Shown here: positions 44,836-51,740 of the stretch, piece by piece
How positions within the stretch are numbered: the stretch's first letter is position 1
Layout of the letters: the number at the start of each line of letters is the position of its first letter
Assembly (NCBI RefSeq): GCF_900129635.1
Contig: NZ_FSRB01000001.1
Location: 1,217,501-1,281,500, forward strand
Reading direction: 5' to 3'
DNA: 64,000 nt
Source: Singulisphaera sp. GP187
GTDB lineage: Bacteria > Planctomycetota > Planctomycetia > Isosphaerales > Isosphaeraceae
Position numbers and translations under genes: made by a program
Notes under the pieces: generated by a model
Seen by the model: only the letters and a program-made list of their open reading frames with translations
What the model was told of the DNA's origin: nothing
The model's database searches: none

Positions 44836-44873
44836 TTGGTTCAAGCGTGTCCGCGTCGTGCGACTGGCCCGTT

Positions 44874-46775
44874 TCAGGGGCCGCCCATCCCGGGCATCTC
44901 GCCGAAGAACGACGAACTCTCACGTACCTTATTGGAGTTCGCCACCTCGCGTTTATAGGTCTCCACCACGTTTTTCCGCACTTCGTTGGGCTCGTCGAAC
45001 GACTGGTTCTTCATTGCGACCGACCCGTCGGGTCGAACCACCAGTGAAAGCGCGGGAACCTCGAATCGAAAGTTGTCGATCTCCTTGGGAACGGGCTTGG
45101 CCCCTCCCATCGCGTCGAGCACGACCTGGCGACTGTTGAAGTCGATCTTCTCCGACTTTGACCCCGTTCCATCGGAGGTTGGGATCTGCACGCTGAAGAG
45201 GCTGCCGATGATGTCTCCGGGCCCGGCGTCGAATTTGCGCGTGACCATGACGCCGTTGCCGGGATCCCACTTGGTCACCTCGAACTGAACCTGATCGGTG
45301 GTACCGACGCTGGCCACTTTCTGAAGCGCATAGGTCGCCACGTCGGCCGGAACCGACACCAGTTCGGTCGGTTCACTCCACGGACCGAACAGCTCGATCG
45401 CGTTCTTATCGACCCCCGCCGCGACGTCCTCACGCTTCAGATTCGGGTTGAAGACCACGATCCGCAGCCGAAAACGATAGGACGTGTCGGGTTCGACGGT
45501 GAAGTCGAGCGACCGGACCATGAGCGTCTCTTCCTCGTTGTGAACGAAGCTCATGTCATCGGAAGCCGTTCCTCCCATCCCGCCCATCATCCCGTCCATC
45601 ATGCCGGGCATCATCCCGCCTTCCATCATCCCCATCCGTGAGTTCATCATGCCTTCCTGCGGCATCATGCCCGGGCCCATCATGCCCCCTTCCATCATGC
45701 CGGGCATCATTCCCCCACCCATCTGAGGCTTGGCGACTTCCTTTTTCTCCTTGGGGACGAGGCTTGCGACATGGACCTTCTCCCAGTAACCCGCCTTCAG
45801 GAACGGCAGGGGGTCCACCAGGTGTTCGAGGCGGACCGGGTCCGGCGCCCATTCCTCGTCGTGCTCGGGAAGGTTGTCGAGAATCTCGTGATTCTTGTCC
45901 GCGTCGACCTGCTCCCATTCCGACCAGGTGCCGTCTTCCTGGAGGATCTGGCGCTCGATGTCGACCTGCTTGAAGTGGGGGTAAGCCACTTCTTTACGTT
46001 TGAGCGCGGTGAGATAGTTCTCGCGCAACGTTTTGTAGTCGAGCACGCCCGTGATCGAGACCCAGCGAAGTCCCTTGGTGATTTCCTTGAACGGGCCGGC
46101 GGCCACATCGACCTTCTTCTCGACTTCCTTGGTCTTCGACTTGTCCGAGCCCGCAAGAATCCGCTTGACGCGCTGCTTTTCCAGTTCGAACTTCTTGTTC
46201 GCCTCTTCCTGCTGCTTCTTGGTCATCCCCCCCGCCATTCCCGGACCACTGCTCGCCATGCCCGCACGTCGGTTGAGGCGAGCCTGGGGAAGCCCATTCT
46301 GGGGCGCATTGGGATCATCGGGGGGCAGAGGAATCCGCTCCCCATCCTTGGTCTCGTAAATCAAGACCCCACCCCGTCCCGGGTACGCGACGAGCTCCGT
46401 CGGCGCGATCAATTCGGGCGTGTCTCGAATCAGGCCGGCACCGGGCTCGGGCGAAGCCCAAGGGCTGGAGACGCGGAAGGCGATGGCATCGATCTTGTTG
46501 CTCGACTGCTCGTCGACCATTTTCTCGAAGTTGGGGTTCTTGATATTCTCGTTTTCAAGAAGATTGAGAATATCCTCGTTGCTCTGCCTGCGGCTGATGT
46601 TGGATTCCGCATCGCTGGCGGCTTTTCTGACTTGCTCGGGGGTCGTCTCGATTGTGGGTCGGGTTGCCGCCATGTACAGGAACATGAGGCAGATGGCGGC
46701 CGTGACGCCCATCACGGCCTTCTCGCCATGACGTAACCCCAAGGCTTTGATTTTTTCAACCGACGCGTTAGCCAT
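44874..46775 (-). CDS. pilus assembly protein, PilP-like position, with Met-rich repeat
   Basis: The 633-residue protein has one N-terminal membrane helix (AVMGVTAAICLMFLYMAAT) and a long periplasmic part. Residues 160-230 are charged and helical (KKQQEEANKKFELEKQRVK). Two beta-rich regions flank a low-complexity segment of about 50 residues built from GGMMPGMMEGGMM and similar units (DNA 45571-45723). The C-terminal region includes SLDFTVEPDTSYRFRLRIVVFNP, a fibronectin-like strand pattern. By position it replaces pilP, upstream of the secretin gene, but no sequence similarity to PilP is evident by eye. GAGAGGAG precedes the start. A terminator follows. Confidence 0.7.
   Translation of the reverse strand: MANASVEKIKALGLRHGEKAVMGVTAAICLMFLYMAATRPTIETTPEQVRKAASDAESNISRRQSNEDILNLLENENIKNPNFEKMVDEQSSNKIDAIAFRVSSPWASPEPGAGLIRDTPELIAPTELVAYPGRGGVLIYETKDGERIPLPPDDPNAPQNGLPQARLNRRAGMASSGPGMAGGMTKKQQEEANKKFELEKQRVKRILAGSDKSKTKEVEKKVDVAAGPFKEITKGLRWVSITGVLDYKTLRENYLTALKRKEVAYPHFKQVDIERQILQEDGTWSEWEQVDADKNHEILDNLPEHDEEWAPDPVRLEHLVDPLPFLKAGYWEKVHVASLVPKEKKEVAKPQMGGGMMPGMMEGGMMGPGMMPQEGMMNSRMGMMEGGMMPGMMDGMMGGMGGTASDDMSFVHNEEETLMVRSLDFTVEPDTSYRFRLRIVVFNPNLKREDVAAGVDKNAIELFGPWSEPTELVSVPADVATYALQKVASVGTTDQVQFEVTKWDPGNGVMVTRKFDAGPGDIIGSLFSVQIPTSDGTGSKSEKIDFNSRQVVLDAMGGAKPVPKEIDNFRFEVPALSLVVRPDGSVAMKNQSFDEPNEVRKNVVETYKREVANSNKVRESSSFFGEMPGMGGP
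45571..45723 (-). repeat. Met-Gly-Pro repeat tract in the pilP-like gene
   Basis: The tract encodes about 50 residues dominated by MMPGM, GGMM and EGGMM units. The DNA is an irregular array of CATCATnCCGGG-type units. Confidence 0.85.
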
Positions 46776-46864
46776 GGTGGCAACTCCTCTCGGAACCTAT
46801 CGGCAAAACCGGTCGGATGCGGGCCGATCCCGACCGGCGGTGCTTCCACTCGATCGTTGTCCCG

Positions 46865-48589
46865 TCATTGCGTTTTGGGCGTCTCGCCAGCCTTGGAGGC
46901 TTCGGCTTCGTCCTTCTTGGCGGCGTCGGCCTTGGGAGCTTCGTCCTTCTTGGCGGCGTCGTCAGCCTTGGGGGCTTCGTCCTTCTTGGCGGCGTCGTCA
47001 GCCTTGGGGGCTTCATCCTTCTTGGCGGCGTCGTCGGCCTTGGGGGCTTCATCCTTCTTGGCGGCGTCGTCAGCCTTGGGAGCTTCATCCTTCTTGGCGT
47101 CGTCGTCGGCCTTGGGGGCCTCACCGCTGGGGGGGGCATTCGGATCGGTTGGCATGGCCGCGGCATCAGTCGACTGGCTGGGTTCGGCGACCGGTTCCGG
47201 AGGCGGCGGGGCCGTGTAGAACCGAGCCTGGCCGTAGACGGTGACCTCGATGATGTTGTAGTAGGGGTCGTGGATCGTCACCGCCGCGGTCTTTTTGGCC
47301 TTATCCAACTCTTCCTTCCGGGTCTTCTGGCGGTCGACGGTGCGTACGTCGGTCCCCTTCTTGGCGGCGCCGCCCATTCCCCCCATGCCGTATCCCATGC
47401 CGCCCATTCCAGACGACATCCCGGGCATCATCCCGGGCATCATTCCCGGCATGCCTCCGAATCCGGTCATGCCGCCCATTCCAGACGACATTCCGGGCAT
47501 CATTGAGCCGTACATGGCGTCACCGCCCCACATCATGTTGGCCCCCTTCACCGGCTTGACGACACGCGTGGCCGGCTTGGCGATCGAGAACTCGGAGACC
47601 TGGATCGCCATCGGCGAGTTTTCGAGGGCGACGAGAAAGTCCTGGATGTAGTTCTGGTCGAGGAGAACCGAGATTTGGAACGGCATGATCTTGTATTGGA
47701 CGCTCTCGGTCTGGATGTAGAAGACCGCGTCGCGATTTTGCTGGGGACCACCCCCGCCCATCATGCCGGGCATCATCCCGGCCTCGGCGCCCGCCTCACC
47801 CGACGGTGCCGCCGCGGCCGTGGAATCGGTACCGGGCGGGTCGAGGGGAGGCGCTTCGACAAGCTGGACCCCTTTGGCCATCGAGATCTGGTCTTGTGAG
47901 CTGGTCGTGCCCACGTCGAGGATGTTGATCTGCTTGATCTTCGCCGTGTCCCAGTCCTTGGCGGATTTGTTGACCTCGTTGACGACCTCGAGCAGCGACC
48001 GCTGGATCCAGAGTCGTTCTTGGGCGGCCCAAACATTGCCCAGGGTGGGAACTGACGATCCCTTGACCTCGAACGGGGCCGGCTTGAGCAAGACCGCTTC
48101 AAGGGGGGCGGAGACGACCCCGGTCCCCTCCATGACGTTGAACGGCCGGAAGGTGTTGTAGACTTCGGTGACGTACTTGGGGTAGGCGGTGGAGTAGTTG
48201 ATGATGGCGACCTGGACGGTGCTGGCATCAACATTCTCGGGCCACTTGTTGCCCCACTCGCGGAATTCCTTCTCCACGGTCGCCGGCCAGCTCAGGAGCG
48301 GAGCCTGCCGTTCGTAGAGTTTGGCCCAGGAGACGTTGACGTCCTTACTGAGCACGGACGTCTGTTCATTGACGATCGGTTTGTACTGGTCGTTCGGGAT
48401 CACGCCGCTGGAGTACTTCTTGACCCCCGACTCGGCGCCTTTGATGAGCTCGGTCTGTTCGGCCGCTTTCTTCTTGATCGGGTCGGAGCCGACGGCATAC
48501 GCGATCATCGGCAGCAGGGCCGAGATGCCCACGGCGATCCAAAAGCGATACTTGATCGCTTGTCGCAAGATTTCTTTGATCTGGTCCAT
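46865..48589 (-). CDS. pilus assembly protein, PilO-like position, Met-rich and KDEAPKADDA repeats
   Basis: The 574-residue protein starts MDQIKEILRQAIKYRFW, with one membrane helix (FWIAVGISALLPMIAYAVG) and a helical stretch. A ferredoxin-like domain typical of PilO follows, with QISVLLDQNYIQDFLVALENSPM and VSEFSIAKP. Two Met/Gly-rich stretches interrupt it (around AGMMPGMMGGGG and SSGMGGMTGFGGMPGMMPGM). The C-terminus is about 70 residues of 12-residue acidic/basic repeats (KDEAPKADDAAK). The start at 48589 is chosen from the membrane-helix position. Spacing to its neighbours is 89 and 140 bases on the same strand. The PilO relation is inferred from fold pattern and gene order. Confidence 0.7.
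   Translation of the reverse strand: MDQIKEILRQAIKYRFWIAVGISALLPMIAYAVGSDPIKKKAAEQTELIKGAESGVKKYSSGVIPNDQYKPIVNEQTSVLSKDVNVSWAKLYERQAPLLSWPATVEKEFREWGNKWPENVDASTVQVAIINYSTAYPKYVTEVYNTFRPFNVMEGTGVVSAPLEAVLLKPAPFEVKGSSVPTLGNVWAAQERLWIQRSLLEVVNEVNKSAKDWDTAKIKQINILDVGTTSSQDQISMAKGVQLVEAPPLDPPGTDSTAAAAPSGEAGAEAGMMPGMMGGGGPQQNRDAVFYIQTESVQYKIMPFQISVLLDQNYIQDFLVALENSPMAIQVSEFSIAKPATRVVKPVKGANMMWGGDAMYGSMMPGMSSGMGGMTGFGGMPGMMPGMMPGMSSGMGGMGYGMGGMGGAAKKGTDVRTVDRQKTRKEELDKAKKTAAVTIHDPYYNIIEVTVYGQARFYTAPPPPEPVAEPSQSTDAAAMPTDPNAPPSGEAPKADDDAKKDEAPKADDAAKKDEAPKADDAAKKDEAPKADDAAKKDEAPKADDAAKKDEAPKADAAKKDEAEASKAGETPKTQ
46910..47122 (-). repeat. 36-bp tandem repeats coding KDEAPKADDAAK
   Basis: About six tandem units encode EAPKADDAAKKD with small differences (first unit DDD, last unit lacking one Asp). 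The units are nearly identical at DNA level, so the number may vary between strains. Confidence 0.85.
47366..47530 (-). repeat. Met-Gly repeat tract in the pilO-like gene
   Basis: About 55 residues are composed mainly of GM, GGM and MMPGM units, with the pentamer SSGMGGM used twice. Confidence 0.8.
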
Positions 48590-48729
48590 GGTTGCGGCGA
48601 CCTTCGGGGTTGATTGGATCGGAGACGTCTCGGCCCGCGGGCGATCGATCACCCGCGACGTGCCGGCTCGAGACGTTGAAGTCGATCGGAAGGCGGCGGG
48701 GAAAGACCGCCGCGATCGGACGGGTCAGG

Positions 48730-49992
48730 TCACTTGGGTGTCGCCGGCGCGGCCGCGGGAGCCGTTGGGGCTGCCGTGGCCGGCGTGGCAGGCGTGGCCG
48801 CCGCTCCCTGGATCATCGCCTTCTGGACTTCCTGGGACTGCTTGAGTGACTCCTTCGCGATCTCCTTTTCCCGATCGGCGGTGATCATCGTTTTGTTCGT
48901 CTCGGCTTCAAGGAGCGACTTGTTGATCTCTTGAAGCTTGGTCACCCGCTCTTCCGGGGTTTTCGGCTTATCCTCGGGTTTCGGTTCTTGCCAGACGAAC
49001 TGGAGCAGGAAGTCGGTTCGCGTGTGCTTGACCAGCTTCTTGGCCTCTTGCCCCGCCATCCCGCCATAACCGCTTCCCATCCCGGGCATCATCCCAGGCA
49101 TCATCCCGGGCATCATCCCGGGCATCATCCCTTCGCCGCCCATCATGCCGCGGCCACTGCTCATTCCCCCTTCCATACCGGGCATCATGCCGGGCATCCC
49201 GCCCATTCCGGGCATCATGCCGCCTTCGCCCCCCGCGGTGGCGGTGACGGCCGGCTTCGCACGGTCGAGAATCGGGATGGTCGTGCTCGCCAGACCGTTG
49301 GTCATGCTCGCCTTTTCGTTGGTCCATTCCGGGTCGGGAAGGGCCCAGGCGACGGTCGGGTGATGGATCCCATAGAGCCGCAGGTCGGCAGCGTTCAGCT
49401 TGGGAAGGATCTTCTTGATGATGAACAGGACCGGACCGTGGTCGGTGCGGAGCAGGCTGTTTTCAGGGATCTTCAGTTCTTTGGCGTCAGGGTAGGGATT
49501 GTAGTGGTGGCCGATGACCTGGATCACCCAGCCCGGGCCGGTGGGGGGCTTGGCGCGATCGAGCTGGTGCATCATGTCCTTGCCGACTTTGGTCAGCCCC
49601 GTCGGAGCCGGAGCGTTGAACCACTCGGTATCGAGGTCTTCACGCCAGGCCGGCTTGATGGCGTCGATATGGACGCGGAGCCGATCGAGCCGGCTCTCGT
49701 CGGACGGCTTGTTGGGATCGAGCTTATAGTCCCGAACCGGGTCGGGCAGGTGGTCGTTGACGATCTTGAGAAAGTCGGGCCACTTGGCGCGATCGGTCGT
49801 GCCGGCGACCAACTTGTCACCCTCGTCGAACTTGGCCTTCCACTCGGCCTTGGCCGCGTCGAACTCGGAAGCGAAGCCGGCTCCCTTGGTAGTCGTGCTC
49901 TTGGCTTGAGCGACCGCGTCAGTGAACGGCTGAGTGTTGACCTTGGCCAGGACCCGGTAGTCGCCCAGGAACAAGGCCGAGAAGCCAAGCAT
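48730..49992 (-). CDS. PilN-like protein, probably the C-terminal half of a PilM fusion
   Basis: If read alone from the ATG at 49992, the protein (420 residues) begins MLGFSALFLGDYRVLAKVN, which is only the second half of a membrane helix. The same frame is open upstream to 50058 and supplies PPEIEQIRIIRAKKPWALAASALL, a cytoplasmic basic stretch plus the missing first half of the helix. The periplasmic part has helices (FASEFDAAKAEWKAKF), a beta region (GWVIQVIGHHYNPYP) and a Met-rich tract (GMMPGMMPGMMPG). A charged C-terminal helix and an Ala/Pro/Thr tail end it. The ATG overlaps the PilM stop as TGATG, so reinitiation is a possible alternative to frameshifting. Confidence 0.75.
   Translation of the reverse strand: MLGFSALFLGDYRVLAKVNTQPFTDAVAQAKSTTTKGAGFASEFDAAKAEWKAKFDEGDKLVAGTTDRAKWPDFLKIVNDHLPDPVRDYKLDPNKPSDESRLDRLRVHIDAIKPAWREDLDTEWFNAPAPTGLTKVGKDMMHQLDRAKPPTGPGWVIQVIGHHYNPYPDAKELKIPENSLLRTDHGPVLFIIKKILPKLNAADLRLYGIHHPTVAWALPDPEWTNEKASMTNGLASTTIPILDRAKPAVTATAGGEGGMMPGMGGMPGMMPGMEGGMSSGRGMMGGEGMMPGMMPGMMPGMMPGMGSGYGGMAGQEAKKLVKHTRTDFLLQFVWQEPKPEDKPKTPEERVTKLQEINKSLLEAETNKTMITADREKEIAKESLKQSQEVQKAMIQGAAATPATPATAAPTAPAAAPATPK
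49055..49225 (-). repeat. Met-Pro-Gly repeat tract in the pilN-like gene
   Basis: This is the most regular of the three tracts, with four consecutive MMPG units encoded by 12-bp GGCATCATCCCG-type repeats, followed and preceded by GGM and SSG variants. Confidence 0.85.
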
Positions 49993-51233
49993 CAGCAGCG
50001 CCGACGCCGCCAGCGCCCACGGCTTCTTGGCCCGGATGATCCGGATCTGCTCGATCTCGGGGGGAGCAGGTTCGTGCGGAGTGGGCTCTTGCTCAACCCC
50101 TGGAGTGCCAGGCCGTAGACGACGCCGAACGACGGGAGGTTTTCCTGGAACTGAGGGGAAGTCTTGACGTCGTCGCCGGCCAGGCGGATGAACGACTCCA
50201 GCTTCTCAACCTCATGGCTCAGGTTCTGCTGCAGGAACTTCTGAAGCCCGGGGAGCTTGAACCCGTTGCCCAGGCCGACCACCTTGGCGATCTTGGCGTT
50301 TCGGTTGACGCTGCCGTAGAAGCCGATCGAGCGGTTGATCTCGCTGGCGAAGTCGTTGAACACGCCACGCATCGCGGTGAAGATCGACCGCGGGTCGGGG
50401 GCCTTGGTGGCGTTCCGCTTCAGGTGCTCGGCCTTGGCGAAGGTGAGCTTCAATTCCTTGGTCAGAGCGCGGGTGAAGTGGTTGCCGCCGATCGGCACGT
50501 TCCGCTGCCAGATTCGGATGCCGTCGGTGATGATCAGGTCGGTGTTATCCGCGCCAATGTCGATCAGGACGATCGACCCCTTCTCACCCCCCGACTTGGC
50601 CGGCGGCTTGGCCTCGCCCGCTTCGCCCTCGGCGCCCTCGGCCGCCGGTTCCGCCCCCGGGAAGGCGGGGGGAGGCCCCTCCTTGATCTGGTCGAACGTG
50701 ATGTAGTTGTACAGCGCGATCGGACCCATCTGGACGATGTCCACCTCGATTCCGCAGACGCGGAACGGCAGAATCGCCCGATTGATCTGGTCGCGCTTCA
50801 TGGCGAAGAGACCGACCTCGGCCATCGTGAAGTCTTCGTCGGCATCCGCGTCCTCGTCGCCGATCTGCTGGTAGGCCCAGACGACCTCCTCCAGCGCGAA
50901 CGGAATCTGCTGCCGCGCCTCGAACTTGACGATGTCGGGGATCCGCTTCTTCTCGACCGGCGGAAGTTTGATGAATTTGACCAATCCGGCCTGACCCGGC
51001 ACGGAGATGGCGACCTTGCAACCTTTCAGATCGTTGCGTTCGAGGAAGGTCTCAAGGGCCTCGCGAACCAGTTGATCGGGATCCGCGTCCGGTTGGCTGA
51101 GGATCTTGGGATATTCCACGTAATCGAAGGCTTCGGCCACCACATGATCGGGCGTTTCGCCCGGCACCAGCTTTAGCGCTTTCAGTGCGGCCTGGCCAAC
51201 GTCGAGCGCCCAGACGGCCTGGATCTTCGCCAT
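49992..51233 (-). CDS. pilM: type IV pilus assembly ATPase-like protein PilM
   Basis: PilM is the actin-like cytoplasmic protein of the pilus inner-membrane platform. The 413-residue frame has the ATP-binding pattern ALDVGQAALKALKLVPG at the start, VAISVPGQAGLVKFIKLPPVE, AYQQIGDEDADADEDF, and the second phosphate motif SIVLIDIGADNTDLIITDG near residue 220. WQRNVPIGGNHFTRALT and VGLGNGFKLPGLQKFLQQNL follow. After TNLLPP the frame turns into a 22-residue Arg/Ser tail that looks out of frame. The -1 frame continues sensibly into the next gene, so PilM may be made as a fusion of about 834 residues. A candidate promoter lies at 51381-51410. Confidence 0.9.
   Translation of the reverse strand: MAKIQAVWALDVGQAALKALKLVPGETPDHVVAEAFDYVEYPKILSQPDADPDQLVREALETFLERNDLKGCKVAISVPGQAGLVKFIKLPPVEKKRIPDIVKFEARQQIPFALEEVVWAYQQIGDEDADADEDFTMAEVGLFAMKRDQINRAILPFRVCGIEVDIVQMGPIALYNYITFDQIKEGPPPAFPGAEPAAEGAEGEAGEAKPPAKSGGEKGSIVLIDIGADNTDLIITDGIRIWQRNVPIGGNHFTRALTKELKLTFAKAEHLKRNATKAPDPRSIFTAMRGVFNDFASEINRSIGFYGSVNRNAKIAKVVGLGNGFKLPGLQKFLQQNLSHEVEKLESFIRLAGDDVKTSPQFQENLPSFGVVYGLALQGLSKSPLRTNLLPPRSSRSGSSGPRSRGRWRRRRC
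50058..50064 (-). other. C CCC CCG heptamer at the pilM frame break
   Basis: In the pilM frame the sequence reads CTC CCC CCG AGA. The heptamer C-CCC-CCG has the X-XXY-YYZ form of -1 slippery sites. A -1 shift gives PP-EIEQIRIIRAKKPW and restores a full membrane helix. A run of seven instead of six C residues would have the same effect, so a one-base deletion or sequencing error is the alternative. Confidence 0.6.
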
Positions 51234-51740
51234 GCGGTCAGTCTCCTGTCGCGCCCCCGGGGGGCCCTATCGCAAGTTGTTTTGATCGGTTGTGGTGCAA
51301 ACTCAGAATCCCGACCAGAAAAGGCCGGGAGCGGCTGTGCCATGTACGTCGAGCCCGCTTCCTTCAGAAAAATGCCTCACGCTAGCACAGGGGCGAACCC
51401 AGCGTCAACGCAATGCAAAAAACCCGCCGCTCCGGTTCATGGAACGGCGTAAGGTCTGAAGGTCGACCGGGATCGGCGGGGCATCCGTCAGGTGGCGGCT
51501 CCATGGAAATTGGACGCCCACCGTGGCGGATAGTTCCCGAGGCTTGGAAATTGACCGGGGGCCGGAACCTTGACCGGTTCGCTTCTTCCGCTCGGATCGC
51601 TGTAGTTTAACATACGATGGGGCGCGCGGCGCGGTTCGCGCCCATTCGGCCGTCGGTTCAGCCCGGGCGTGCGATTTCTCGCCAATCCGCCCGAGCCGTT
51701 CGTGAGAACCGGCCACGCAAATCGGGAAGGGGGGGAACGC
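51234..51740. other. intergenic region upstream of pilM
   Basis: About 500 bases lie between the end of the large exported-protein gene and pilM, both on the minus strand. It has no gene-like frame. It contains the candidate pilM promoter at 51381-51410. Confidence 0.45.
51381..51410 (-). promoter_or_regulatory. candidate promoter of the pilM operon
   Basis: On the minus strand TTGACG (51405-51410) is followed after 18 bases by TAGCGT (51381-51386). The leader to the pilM start would be about 140 bases. The -10 match is weak. Confidence 0.35.

Larger units (their letters stand above)
44469..44873. other. intergenic region between pilP-like and secretin genes
   Basis: About 400 bases contain the terminator of the upstream pil genes (44808-44835) and the probable promoter of the secretin (44684-44712). 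The secretin leader would be about 210 bases long. No gene is seen. Confidence 0.55.

Noticed and set aside
46910..47122. CRISPR-like array of 36-bp repeats
   Set aside because: The units are directly adjacent without spacers and are in frame as coding repeats (KDEAPKADDAAK) of the pilO-like protein.
49055..49225. CRISPR or satellite repeat suggested by CATCATCCCGGG units
   Set aside because: The units are 12 bp, in frame, and encode MMPG repeats; there are no spacers.
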